Positions 46,101 to 56,084 of a stretch of DNA of 64,000 bases are shown here, piece after piece. Numbering within the stretch: the first letter of the stretch is position 1; the number at the start of each line of letters is the position of its first letter. The stretch covers positions 558,001 to 622,000 of the forward strand of contig NZ_AP018685.1 in the NCBI RefSeq assembly GCF_002218045.2, in the 5' to 3' direction. Made by a program: the position numbers and the translations under genes. Below the pieces are notes generated by a model. That model saw only the letters and a program-made list of their open reading frames with translations. It made no database searches and had not been told where the DNA came from. The stretch is from Vibrio rumoiensis. GTDB taxonomy: Bacteria; Pseudomonadota; Gammaproteobacteria; Enterobacterales; Vibrionaceae.

Positions 46101-47090
46101 GGGCATAATGGTTTTGCTTATATGAACCAACCTATTGGTATGTCTTATACGGTAGAAGCTCGAAATGCCAATGATCAGCCGACGCAAAACTATGGCTATT
46201 TCACCGAAAGCCTACAAGCTCAATTAAAACTGGTTGGTGTGGATGAGCACAACATGAACTTAGATGAGCGTTTTTATGTCGGAGATAAAGGAACCGATAC
46301 CGGTTGGAGCTCAGTCACACCAGTATCAGACCGCAACGCACAGTATGTTTATACTACTGATAACTTTGAGTTCTTTAAATTAGCCGAATCGACCGAACCT
46401 TATGTTTCGACTCCGGATGGCCCATTTGATACCGATGATTCAAATTGGGGGATGGAGGTTACAGATGAAACCACGGATCAAGTGAACTTTGATTTTAATG
46501 ATAATGACAATAGTTTTACGGTCGATACATTAAATGAAAAAGCAATGGCATTCAGCGAGAAACCTGATTTTCGTTATGGCCGTATGGTGTTAGACAGCGT
46601 GAGTAGTCCAATTGGTGGCCCTGTATCCGTGCCATTACGTGCTGAATTTTGGAGTGGTAACAATTATGAAGTCAACCAAGACGACAATGGCAGCCAATTT
46701 AAAACCAATGTTTATTGCGCGGTTAATGAGGATACGAGCGAATCGAGTGGGAGCGCGTTATTGACGGATACTGACAATGACAAGATTTTTCATTTAGTGA
46801 GTGATGGTAAATCGTCAATCGTTCAAGCCAAGCAATCGACGGCTCTGCGTGAAATGGTCCGTATCTTCTTACGTCAAGGTAGTAATGATGGGGATTTCCA
46901 CCATAGTAATCCACAACCAGCAAGTGTGGATTGTGAATGGAATAATAGTGAATCAATCGACCAACCTTGGTTACAGTTTAACTGGCGAGATCAAGGCGAT
47001 GAAGATCCTTCTACTGTCGTCAATTTTGGTGCTTATCGTGGTAATGACCGAATTATTTTCCGTGGTGAAGAGCAGTTGACGGATAATTAA
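43200..47090 (+). pseudogene. mshQ: mshQ-like gene, 3' fragment
   Basis: About 1,296 codons in frame with the 5' fragment. Two related Asn/Gly/Asp-rich beta-helix-like segments (about 43300-43960 and 44020-44880, each with an IHYxxIxF..N and LxGHGP motif) suggest an internal duplication. Next come an Ig-like beta region opening with SYTIEVTPDDGYSLSCDAP, and a C-terminal DUF6701-type region (HNGFAYMNQPIGMSY, RYGRMVLDSVSSPIGGPVSVPL, WNNSES...WLQFNW) that ends NDRIIFRGEEQLTDN. Large secreted or surface protein of the MSHA locus. Without its signal peptide this part would not be exported. Confidence 0.9.
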
Positions 47091-47127
47091 AGTCGCTTAC
47101 GATAGCACTATAATTAGATGAAAATAG

Positions 47128-47164
47128 AAAACCCTGAAAACGTTAAAGTTATCAGGGTTTTCCT
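47128..47164 (+). terminator. Terminator after first mshQ
   Basis: GAAAACCCTGA / TCAGGGTTTTC stem, T-rich end. Confidence 0.8.
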
Positions 47165-47307
47165 GTATCTGTGAGATTTGAATTCAGTGGCGAGATTAAG
47201 CTGGGTTAAATGATAAAATTATGTTCTCTTAATTGATTTACTGAATGGATGGTGCTGCTTTGCAGTGGTATCCTTTATGCCTTATTGGTGGCGTCAGGTT
47301 GGAATGG

Positions 47308-50300
47308 ATGCGTTATTTAACAAAATTAATGGTGTTGTTTTTTGTCTTGATGCCGATTTCGGTGTGGGCGGCGGGCTCGTGTTCTGTGAAATCGCAGCAA
47401 AACATGGCGATAACAATGAAGATAACAATTTATCAGCCATCACAAACTTACGAATTGAAGTTTAAGAAAAGCGGTAGAGGGAAGGAAGAAGTATTGGTTT
47501 GGTCTACCAGCAATGCTAATTCGCCAGTTATCTATGAAGATACCTTGGTTGCGGGCAAAAGTTATGATCTGAGAATTTCCTATACAGATAATAACAGCAC
47601 TTTTATTTATTATCGTAAAGAGGCACAAAGCTCGGTATGGCAAGAGGTGGGGTCGGCTCAAAAAGATTTAGATAATGGTAATGCGGAATTAACCGTAGTT
47701 GGTAATGCCGATCTGGATTGTAAGTTTGACGATGAGGTTCCTGAAACACCAGTGGAGCCAGATATTGACTGGTGTGAATACTTCCCTGAACCAGCACAAA
47801 GTTGGATAACTCAAGGTACGTCAGATTATTCTGGCTATAGTCCTAGTCAGTTAATAATGAATAATGGTAAGAATGGGCAGTCTATTATCGGCTGGAGTGG
47901 TGGTTACGTTCAAGATAACTATATTGAAGATGGTTATACTGATGGTGAATATGGAACCATTGATGTACTTAAAGTCGGATTTGATCTGACAACAGATACA
48001 AGTAACTTACATGCTGTAGGTACTTGCGAAACAGCACCTTGTGATACAGGTGGAGAGAAGGTTGATACAAGAAAAGTCTCACCGCCCCCGCGAGTAAATG
48101 CTAACTTCCCTGTGAGTGATGGTTCCGCTGATGTCAGTATTACACCCCCTTATAATCCTGGTGATGGCTATCAAATGTGTGATACCTCTGATTTATGTAG
48201 TCGTTATACTGATAGCACCGGAACAACTGTAACAATAGATAAAGATATCAATAAACTAACTGTCGCTAGCTACAATGGGGAACATTACAAGATAGTTCTC
48301 GATGGAGAGCGTACTATTAAGACTTTGGATGTTAACTCAAATAACGTTGAGGTGATATTTAAAGCCGATAGTGTTATTACGGTTAATACTGCTATATTTT
48401 CTCAAGCACCTACTATTATTTTTGAAGATAATGTACGAGTAAATATCTTGGCTAGTTGGACGTTTAATAACTCTATTGCCTTTAAATATGCTGATGGGGC
48501 TGATAGTTCATTATTATATGGCCCAGAAGCGACTATAACCATCAGTAATCCGAATATGGATTACGATGGCTATATATTGGCGAAAAATGTTATTTTAAGT
48601 AATAGTATTGATATTTACGGTGCGGTTACAGCAAATAAGTTACAAATGGATACTGCTGGCATTAAGATTATTTCAGCTGGTCGATGCTCCGAGCCCACCC
48701 CATCAACTCATTACACCCTTGACGTCACCCCTGACAATCAATTCGCATTACTATGCCAAGCACCAGAAGTGACGTTTACTGTTTACAGCGATGATGGCAG
48801 TGTGGCCACCGATTACGATGGTACGATTACCGCGACATTTCCTGATGGTTTAACACCAAGCGCTCCTACTGTGGGCACTAAAAATAGCGATTATATTTAC
48901 ACCCCAAATCAAGGTGAAGTAGTCGTTCCTGTTAAGTCTGCTACTTTGCAAGAATATACAGTGAATGCCGAGTTAACCGATGATTCCGATGCGAAAGATT
49001 CCGGTAAGCTATTGTTTGGCCCTTACAAATTTTTCGCTGACACAGTAAAAGCCGTGGCAGGGCATCCAACACAATTTGATGTACAAGTACTCGCTTGTAA
49101 AAATGATCAGGTTACGCCAGTACAAGGTTATAGCGGTGATAAAGATCTCACGATTACCAATATTAGTTTAACTAAGCCAACCCTTAATCAAGGTGCAGTT
49201 GATGGCGATTTAGAAGTCAGTGCGGCTCAAAATGGCAGCTATAGCGCTAGTGATGTCACTTTGAACTTTACTGATGAGGCAAAATCCAGCGCTTATTTGA
49301 ACTATGAGGAATCCGGCTCTTTAAACTTCACTCTGACCGATCCTGACTTTGTTTGTCCGACTGATTATGATGGGTGTGAAGTCACTAATGACGACGATAG
49401 CACTGAAAATATCACGACACTGCAAGGTTTAATTAATGTTGATGTTCGCCCCTGGACGTTTGCAGTCTGTAGCCCAACCAATCAAGATATGAGTGGGGAT
49501 TCAGATGGTGGTATTGGGTTTATCGCAGCCGGTGAAAAATTCAATTTAGAGGTTAAGCCGATTGTTTGGCAAAGTGGTGGATCTCTTACAGGGGATATCG
49601 ATGTTAGCCATTACTGTAATGCCAATGTGACGAAAAACTTCCTGCTCACTCAAGCACAAACCGCGACCGTCGTTATGGGGAGTGAACTTGCGACGCCAAT
49701 TGATGGTCGATTAGGTTCGGGTATTCAAGCGACGGATGGTGGCAGTTTAGAGCGAGAACATGATGCTGTGCTAAATTCTGGTGATGATCATTACACTTTT
49801 AATGATGTTACGTGGCAAGAGGTCGGGAGTCTCGCCGTCAATGCTGATAGTAACGCGGATTACTTAGGAATGGATATCAACCGAGGTTATCGCGAAATTG
49901 GCCGTTTTTACCCACATCATTTTAAGCTTGAAAATGACAATAACTGGGATTATGCCAGCGGACACAATGGTTTTGCCTATATGAATCAGCCTATTGCTAT
50001 GGATTATAGAGTGAAAGCGAAAAGTGCTTCTGACAGTGATACCGAAAACTATGGTTATTTTGCTGATAAATTAAAAGCAAGCTTAATGGTTGAGGCCATT
50101 GAAAAGTCGATCGTTTTTGGAACCACTATCGATGGAGATAGTTTGAGTGAGCGCTTTATTGCTGGCGATAATCAAAGCTTAAATAATTGGGACAAAGCGA
50201 CTTATGAGTTTCATTCTAACGACTTTATGTTCTTGAAAGATCACTCGAGTAATTCTCCTTATACCACAAACCCTGATGGGCCTTATGATCGTGACAATTC

Positions 50301-50973
50301 AGTGTTTGGAGTCATGGTTGACCCTTCTAATACGACGTTCAGTAATGATGATCATGTTAATTTTGTTCAAGACTTAGCTGATTCTGGTACTTTTAAGACT
50401 CGTAATGGGCTGGATAATATTGGCGTCGCCTTTTTTACTCAGCCAGATTTTCGCTATGGTCGTATGGCATTAGATGCGGTGAGTGGGCCGATTGGTGGGC
50501 CTATATCGGTTCCGCTACGAGTCGAGTATTGGGATAACACAAATTTTGTGGTCAATAACGATGATAATGGCAGCCACTTTAAAACCGACGTGTATTACGT
50601 GATGAGTAATGCTAGTGGTAGTAGTGCGCAACTGACCAGTTCTGCATCATCTTCTTTTCTTTCAGTCGCCAATGGTAAATCGAGCCGAGTGCAAGCGAAA
50701 CAAAGTACCGCTACGAGAGAAACGGTTCGCTTATTCTTGAGGCAAGGTAATATCTCAGGCGGGTTTGGCAATAATTCTGAACCTGCAGCCGATGATGAGC
50801 TCAATGCGACGATTGATGGCTGGAAAAATTCAGAAAATATCGAACAACCTTGGTTGCAATTTAACTGGCGAGATAAAGGGGATGAAGATCCTTCTTCTGT
50901 GGTTTCTTTTGGTGCTTACCGAGGGAATGATCGCATTATTTATCGTGGAGAGCCGAATTTAACCGCGAATTAG
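47308..50973 (+). CDS. MshQ-family protein, second (intact) paralogue
   Basis: 1,221 residues from the ATG at 47308, which begins a proper signal peptide (MRYLTKLMVLFFVLMPISVWA). The frame is open from 47245, but the upstream residues are not signal-like. The N-terminal domain matches the first mshQ, followed by one beta-helix-like segment only (the first copy has two), an Ig-like region (HYTLDVTPDNQFALLCQAPE), and the C-terminal DUF6701-type region (HNGFAYMNQPIAMDY, RYGRMALDAVSGPIGGPISV, NDRIIYRGEPNLTAN). Surface or secreted. Role unknown beyond the link to MSHA pili. Arose probably by tandem duplication and divergence. Confidence 0.88.
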   Translation: MRYLTKLMVLFFVLMPISVWAAGSCSVKSQQNMAITMKITIYQPSQTYELKFKKSGRGKEEVLVWSTSNANSPVIYEDTLVAGKSYDLRISYTDNNSTFIYYRKEAQSSVWQEVGSAQKDLDNGNAELTVVGNADLDCKFDDEVPETPVEPDIDWCEYFPEPAQSWITQGTSDYSGYSPSQLIMNNGKNGQSIIGWSGGYVQDNYIEDGYTDGEYGTIDVLKVGFDLTTDTSNLHAVGTCETAPCDTGGEKVDTRKVSPPPRVNANFPVSDGSADVSITPPYNPGDGYQMCDTSDLCSRYTDSTGTTVTIDKDINKLTVASYNGEHYKIVLDGERTIKTLDVNSNNVEVIFKADSVITVNTAIFSQAPTIIFEDNVRVNILASWTFNNSIAFKYADGADSSLLYGPEATITISNPNMDYDGYILAKNVILSNSIDIYGAVTANKLQMDTAGIKIISAGRCSEPTPSTHYTLDVTPDNQFALLCQAPEVTFTVYSDDGSVATDYDGTITATFPDGLTPSAPTVGTKNSDYIYTPNQGEVVVPVKSATLQEYTVNAELTDDSDAKDSGKLLFGPYKFFADTVKAVAGHPTQFDVQVLACKNDQVTPVQGYSGDKDLTITNISLTKPTLNQGAVDGDLEVSAAQNGSYSASDVTLNFTDEAKSSAYLNYEESGSLNFTLTDPDFVCPTDYDGCEVTNDDDSTENITTLQGLINVDVRPWTFAVCSPTNQDMSGDSDGGIGFIAAGEKFNLEVKPIVWQSGGSLTGDIDVSHYCNANVTKNFLLTQAQTATVVMGSELATPIDGRLGSGIQATDGGSLEREHDAVLNSGDDHYTFNDVTWQEVGSLAVNADSNADYLGMDINRGYREIGRFYPHHFKLENDNNWDYASGHNGFAYMNQPIAMDYRVKAKSASDSDTENYGYFADKLKASLMVEAIEKSIVFGTTIDGDSLSERFIAGDNQSLNNWDKATYEFHSNDFMFLKDHSSNSPYTTNPDGPYDRDNSVFGVMVDPSNTTFSNDDHVNFVQDLADSGTFKTRNGLDNIGVAFFTQPDFRYGRMALDAVSGPIGGPISVPLRVEYWDNTNFVVNNDDNGSHFKTDVYYVMSNASGSSAQLTSSASSSFLSVANGKSSRVQAKQSTATRETVRLFLRQGNISGGFGNNSEPAADDELNATIDGWKNSENIEQPWLQFNWRDKGDEDPSSVVSFGAYRGNDRIIYRGEPNLTAN

Positions 50974-51254
50974 GTGATAGGGGGCGGGTTCCTAGTCCTT
51001 AGGAAGCGCCTCTCGAGCACTTCGTTTCTCGTAACTCGTTACGCGACCCGCGCCTTTGCTTTTTCGAATGACGAGAAGTGCAACGCCCGAGCATCGAGAT
51101 CCGAATTCCATCTTTTTCCTGACCTTGAGTTAACTTTATGTAAGAATACCGCCTATTCTTACTCTGAGTACGGTTAATGCTTGCCGATAGTGCAAGGCAT
51201 TGGTACATTTAGCACAATTTTATTTCCTTCTATGCTCTTAGGATAACGAAGAAT
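50974..51254. repeat. Repeat-bearing spacer before mreB
   Basis: A CTAG-type repeat (TTCCTAGTCCTTAGG, 50990-51004), then an ACTCG/GTTACGCG-rich segment (51005-51110) of the kind seen at 38640-38860 and 62391-62560. The mreB promoter must lie in the last ~130 bases. Confidence 0.65.
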
Positions 51255-52298
51255 ATGTTCAAGAAACTTCGTGGTATGTTTTCAAATGATCTTTCAATAG
51301 ATCTAGGTACAGCCAACACACTTATTTATGTTAAAGGTCAAGGCATTGTTCTTGATGAGCCTTCTGTTGTTGCGATCCGTCAAGATCGTAATAGTACAGC
51401 GAAAACTGTCGCAGCTGTCGGTCATGAAGCTAAGCAAATGCTTGGTCGTACTCCAGGTAATATTTCAGCCATTCGTCCAATGAAAGACGGTGTGATCGCT
51501 GACTTTTATGTGACAGAAAAAATGTTGCAGCACTTCATTAAACAAGTGCATGACAATAGCGTTTTAAAACCAAGCCCTCGCGTATTGGTATGTGTTCCTT
51601 GTGGTTCAACTCAAGTTGAGCGACGCGCGATTCGTGAATCAGCATTAGGTGCTGGTGCTCGTGAGGTTTACCTTATTGATGAGCCAATGGCAGCAGCAAT
51701 TGGTGCTGGCCTTCGTGTTTCTGAGCCAACCGGTTCAATGGTGGTTGATATCGGTGGTGGTACCACAGAAGTTGCGGTTATCTCGTTAAATGGTGTGGTT
51801 TACTCTTCTTCTGTACGTATCGGTGGTGACCGCTTTGATGAAGCGATCATCAACTACGTTCGTCGTAACTACGGTAGCTTAATTGGTGAAGCGACAGCTG
51901 AAAAAATTAAACATGAAATCGGTTCGGCTTACCCTGGCGACGAAGTGATGGAAATGGAAGTGCGTGGTCGTAACCTTGCTGAAGGTGTACCTCGTAGCTT
52001 TACTCTAAATTCAAATGAAATTCTTGAAGCATTACAAGAGCCTTTATCAGGTATTGTTTCTGCGGTGATGGTTGCTCTTGAGCAATGCCCACCAGAGTTG
52101 GCTTCTGATATTTCTGAAAATGGAATGGTTCTAACCGGTGGTGGGGCATTACTAAAAGATATAGATCGCTTACTAACAGAAGAAACTGGCATTCCTGTTG
52201 TTGTTGCCGATGAACCATTAACGTGCGTTGCGCTTGGTGGTGGTAAAGCACTTGAAATGATTGATATGCATGGTGGCGATCTATTCAGCGAAGAGTAA
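51255..52298 (+). CDS. mreB: Rod-shape actin homologue MreB
   Basis: Cytoskeletal ATPase that guides lateral wall synthesis. 347 residues with the actin-type phosphate loops DLGTANTLIYV (~17-27) and DIGGGTTEVAV (~160-170), and the adenosine motif GMVLTGGGALL. An amphipathic N-terminus (MFKKLRGMFSNDL) binds the membrane. First gene of mreBCD. Confidence 0.99.
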   Translation: MFKKLRGMFSNDLSIDLGTANTLIYVKGQGIVLDEPSVVAIRQDRNSTAKTVAAVGHEAKQMLGRTPGNISAIRPMKDGVIADFYVTEKMLQHFIKQVHDNSVLKPSPRVLVCVPCGSTQVERRAIRESALGAGAREVYLIDEPMAAAIGAGLRVSEPTGSMVVDIGGGTTEVAVISLNGVVYSSSVRIGGDRFDEAIINYVRRNYGSLIGEATAEKIKHEIGSAYPGDEVMEMEVRGRNLAEGVPRSFTLNSNEILEALQEPLSGIVSAVMVALEQCPPELASDISENGMVLTGGGALLKDIDRLLTEETGIPVVVADEPLTCVALGGGKALEMIDMHGGDLFSEE

Positions 52299-52314
52299 GC
52301 TCAAGCTATTTGAT

Positions 52315-52353
52315 GTTGCAGTGTATGGAGATATGATTTCTCCTTTCTGCAAC
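52315..52353 (+). other. Hairpin between mreB and mreC
   Basis: Two nested arms, GTTGCAG...CTGCAAC with GGAGA...TCTCC inside, in the 105-base gap. There is no strong T tract, so it may trim or attenuate expression of mreC relative to mreB. Confidence 0.5.
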
Positions 52354-52403
52354 TTCATTTATGTAGAGTTTATTACTAGGAATAGAGACGACAATTTAAT
52401 TGC

Positions 52404-53282
52404 ATGAAATTGATATTTGGCCGCGGCCCTTCTTTACAATTGCGCTTATTTTTTGCACTGATTATATCAGCCAGCTTAATGCTGGCTGATAGTCGTTTAG
52501 ATACTTTCTCAAATGTTCGTTATTTGCTCAATAGTTCTGTTGCTCCGATCCAATATGCAGCGAATTTACCGAGAAGCATGTTTGATGGAATGTATGAACG
52601 CTTGAATAGTATGAAAACCTTGGTTAATACCAATAGCGCTTTAAAGAATGAAGTATTGACCTTAAAAAGTAATTTGTTACTCCTTGAGCAATATAAAGAA
52701 GAAAATGTTCGCTTGCGTGAATTGCTAGGTTCTCCTTATGTGAGAGATGAGCGAAAAGTTGTTACTGAAGTAATGGCGGTCGATTCATCGCCTTATCGTC
52801 ATCAGGTCGTGATTGATAAAGGTCATACCGATGGTGTGTATGAAGGCCAGCCGGTGATCAATGAAAAAGGTATTGTCGGTCAGGTGATCAATGTCTCTGC
52901 TCATAATAGCCGGGTGCTATTACTGACGGACAGCAATAGCTCCATTCCGGTACAAGTCTTACGCAACGATATTCGAGTTATTGCCTCTGGTGATGGTGAT
53001 ATTGATTCCATTCAATTAGAAAACGTCCCAACGAGTACTCATATTGAAACGGGGGATTTGTTAGTGACTTCTGGTTTGGCCGGCCGTTATCCTGAAGGTT
53101 ATCCGGTTGCTTATGTCACTAGTGTTAAGAACGATAACCGTCTTCCTTTCGCCGAAATTGAGGCAAAACCTGTGGTTGAATTTGATCGCCTACGCTACTT
53201 ATTGCTTGTATGGCCAGATCAAGAGCGTCAAAAACAAGCTCAAACAATAGAATTATCTGAGCAGGTGGTAGGAAATGACTAA
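52404..53282 (+). CDS. mreC: Rod-shape protein MreC
   Basis: 292 residues. One N-terminal membrane segment (~13-30), coiled coil (~65-105), then the periplasmic beta domains that scaffold the elongasome. The end overlaps mreD by eight bases. Confidence 0.97.
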   Translation: MKLIFGRGPSLQLRLFFALIISASLMLADSRLDTFSNVRYLLNSSVAPIQYAANLPRSMFDGMYERLNSMKTLVNTNSALKNEVLTLKSNLLLLEQYKEENVRLRELLGSPYVRDERKVVTEVMAVDSSPYRHQVVIDKGHTDGVYEGQPVINEKGIVGQVINVSAHNSRVLLLTDSNSSIPVQVLRNDIRVIASGDGDIDSIQLENVPTSTHIETGDLLVTSGLAGRYPEGYPVAYVTSVKNDNRLPFAEIEAKPVVEFDRLRYLLLVWPDQERQKQAQTIELSEQVVGND

Positions 53283-53763
53283 TCACTTATTTAGAAGCAA
53301 ATTAATCATTTGGTGCTCTTTTTTTACCGCTTTGATTCTTCAGGCTGTACCTTGGCCTGGTCCATTAGAAATGATGCGTCCTAGTTGGGTGATTCTGGTA
53401 TCCAGTTACTGGATATTAGCATTACCGCACCGTGTCAGTGTCGGCACTGCATTAATCTTAGGTTTGCTTTGGGATCTTGTCATCGGCACCACCTTAGGTG
53501 TCCACGGTATCGTGATGGCGGTTACTGCTTATCTTGTGGCTCTGAATTTCCAAGTATTACGTAATATGGCACTGTGGCAGCAAGGTGTAGTCATTGGCAG
53601 TCTTACCGTATTGGCTGAGTTTCTAGAATTCTTTGGTGAGTTCTTAATTAAAGATATTGAATTTAATCCTCATCTCTTATGGTCTGGTGTGATTAACTGC
53701 ATTTTATGGCCTTGGATGTTCTTACTTTTAAGAAGAGTGAGACGACACTGGCATATGCGTTAA
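53275..53763 (+). CDS. mreD: Rod-shape membrane protein MreD
   Basis: 162 residues, about five membrane segments, start overlapping mreC. Full length for the family. Confidence 0.95.
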   Translation: MTNHLFRSKLIIWCSFFTALILQAVPWPGPLEMMRPSWVILVSSYWILALPHRVSVGTALILGLLWDLVIGTTLGVHGIVMAVTAYLVALNFQVLRNMALWQQGVVIGSLTVLAEFLEFFGEFLIKDIEFNPHLLWSGVINCILWPWMFLLLRRVRRHWHMR

Positions 53764-53980
53764 CTTGCCACTGACATACAAGCGTAGTGTGATCTTAAAA
53801 CTGCTCGTACTCTGAAAATAATAACTTATCTGGAAGCTATAACGGTGTCGAAATAGTAGCGTGGCTGTTTGTATTTTGACCGTTTCTATTTCTGCCATGT
53901 AAATGATGATATAACGTAAAGTGTAAGGTCACTGACGCTAAGACTTACCGCTTTAAGATTCTTTCAACCTGCGAGGTAGT

Positions 53981-54586
53981 ATGTCTCACTTTTCTTCCAG
54001 TTCTCATTACCCTAATTTTTATTTAGCTTCTGGATCTCCTCGACGTAAAGAACTGCTCACTCAACTTGGTTACCAATTCAATATTGTTGTTCCTAATATT
54101 GAAGAACAACAGCAACCCAATGAATTACCATTAGAATATGTTGAACGTCTTTCTCGTCAAAAAGCGCAAGCGGGTGTTGTCCTAATCTCATCTATCCCCG
54201 AAGAATCACAGTTTCCCGTTCTCGGTGCTGATACGATAGTTGTTGTCGATGATCAAGTCTTAGAAAAACCAAACGATTATGCTGATTGTCTACGTATGTT
54301 GCAGTCGTTGTCTAACCGGCAGCATCAAGTGATGACATCGGTTACTGTCGCAACTTCGACTCATCATCTCACTAAAGTTGTGGTGACTGATGTATGGTTT
54401 AAATCTTTAACTGAACAAGAAATTGAAGCTTATTGGCAAACTGGTGAACCATGCGATAAAGCTGGTGGTTATGGCATTCAAGGTATTGGTGGTCGTTTCG
54501 TTTCCCGTATTGATGGCAGTTTTCATGCTGTAATGGGGTTACCTTTATATGAGACCGATGAGTTATTAAATCAATTTTTAGTTTAA
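53981..54586 (+). CDS. maf: Maf-family nucleotide pyrophosphatase (YhdE)
   Basis: Hydrolyses non-canonical or excess dTTP/UTP-type nucleotides. 201 residues. Signature ASGSPRRKELL at the N-terminus, catalytic Asp in LGADTIVVVD, and the DKAGGYGIQG motif. It sits between mreD and rng, as in E. coli yhdE. Confidence 0.94.
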   Translation: MSHFSSSSHYPNFYLASGSPRRKELLTQLGYQFNIVVPNIEEQQQPNELPLEYVERLSRQKAQAGVVLISSIPEESQFPVLGADTIVVVDDQVLEKPNDYADCLRMLQSLSNRQHQVMTSVTVATSTHHLTKVVVTDVWFKSLTEQEIEAYWQTGEPCDKAGGYGIQGIGGRFVSRIDGSFHAVMGLPLYETDELLNQFLV

Positions 54587-54603
54587 AACTATGAGGCACA
54601 ATC

Positions 54604-56073
54604 ATGAGTGCAGAATTACAGATTAACGTTACCCCTAGCGAAACCCGAGTCGCTATGATTGAAGCTGGGTTGCTGCAAGAAGTTCATATCGAGCGTGAAT
54701 CCCGCCGTGGGATTGTTGGCAATATTTATAAAGGTAAAGTCAGTCGAGTATTGCCTGGTATGCAGGCCGCTTTTGTGGACATCGGATTAGATAAAGCGGC
54801 TTTTTTACATGCCTCAGATATTGTTCCCCACACCGAATGTGTCGCAGAAAATGAGAAGAAGCAATTTCAGGTTAGAGATATCGCAGAACTGGTTCGCCAA
54901 GGGCAAGATCTTGTCGTACAAGTCGTCAAAGATCCTTTAGGGACTAAAGGGGCTCGTTTAACCACCGATATCACTCTTCCATCACGCTATCTAGTCTTTA
55001 TGCCTGGTGCTGCGCATGTTGGTGTATCACAACGAATTGATGATGAAGCAGAACGTGATCGTCTGAAAAAAACGGTAGTGCCTTATTGTGATGAACATGG
55101 TGGTTTTATTATTCGTACCGCCGCGGAAGGGGCTGATAGCGACGAATTGTCTCAAGATGCGGCGTTTTTAAAGCGCTTATGGAATAAGATTAATGAGCGA
55201 CGCAGTAAATATAAAACCAAGTCGATGCTGTATGGTGAGATTGGTTTAGCTCAGCGTATTTTGCGCGATTTTGTCGGAACAGAAATTAGCCGAATTCAGG
55301 TCGATTCACGCATTGCTTTCGATACTTTACTTGAGTTTACCGCTGAATTTGTCCCGAACTTAACCGACAAATTAGAGCTGTATCATGGCGATAAGCCGAT
55401 TTTCGATATGTATGACACCGAAAATGAAGTTCAACGCTCATTAGATCGAAAAGTTGAACTGAAATCGGGGGGATATTTGATCATCGACCAAACTGAAGCC
55501 ATGACCACGGTTGATATTAATACCGGGGCTTTTGTCGGTCGACGCAACTTAGAAGAAACTATTTTTAATACCAATATTGAAGCGACTCAAGCGATAGCGC
55601 GTCAACTTCGCCTGCGTAATCTTGGTGGCATTATCATCATCGATTTTATTGATATGTTAGAAGATGAGCACCGTCGTCGAGTCATTCAATCACTTGAGCT
55701 GGCATTATCAAAAGATCGGGTAAAAACCAATATCAATGGCTTTACTCAGCTTGGTCTGGTTGAAATGACACGTAAGCGTACTCGTGAAAGTATTGAACAT
55801 GTTTTATGTTCAGGATGTCCGACTTGTAAAGGTCGTGGCTCGGTGAAAACCGTTGAAACGGTATGTTATGAAATTTTACGTGAAGTAACCCGAGTAAATC
55901 GAGCTTACGATGCGGATAAATTTGTTGTCTATGCGGCCGTTGCGGTGGCTGATGCCTTACAAGGTGAAGAGTCTCATGCCTTAGCGGAACTCGAAGTGTT
56001 TATTGGTAAAGAAGTCAAAATTCAAGCTGAGCCTTTGTATATTCAAGAGCAGTTTGATGTCGTGATGATGTAG
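54604..56073 (+). CDS. rng: Ribonuclease G
   Basis: Endoribonuclease that matures the 5' end of 16S rRNA. 489 residues: S1 domain (~38-128), RNase H-like region, and DNase I-like catalytic core with the magnesium aspartates in TVDINTGAFVG (~302) and IIIDFIDM (~346). The zinc-link CPTCKG (~404) joins dimers. It lacks the long C-terminal scaffold of RNase E. yhdP starts 11 bases later. Confidence 0.98.
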   Translation: MSAELQINVTPSETRVAMIEAGLLQEVHIERESRRGIVGNIYKGKVSRVLPGMQAAFVDIGLDKAAFLHASDIVPHTECVAENEKKQFQVRDIAELVRQGQDLVVQVVKDPLGTKGARLTTDITLPSRYLVFMPGAAHVGVSQRIDDEAERDRLKKTVVPYCDEHGGFIIRTAAEGADSDELSQDAAFLKRLWNKINERRSKYKTKSMLYGEIGLAQRILRDFVGTEISRIQVDSRIAFDTLLEFTAEFVPNLTDKLELYHGDKPIFDMYDTENEVQRSLDRKVELKSGGYLIIDQTEAMTTVDINTGAFVGRRNLEETIFNTNIEATQAIARQLRLRNLGGIIIIDFIDMLEDEHRRRVIQSLELALSKDRVKTNINGFTQLGLVEMTRKRTRESIEHVLCSGCPTCKGRGSVKTVETVCYEILREVTRVNRAYDADKFVVYAAVAVADALQGEESHALAELEVFIGKEVKIQAEPLYIQEQFDVVMM

Positions 56074-56084
56074 CGGAGAGAAGT

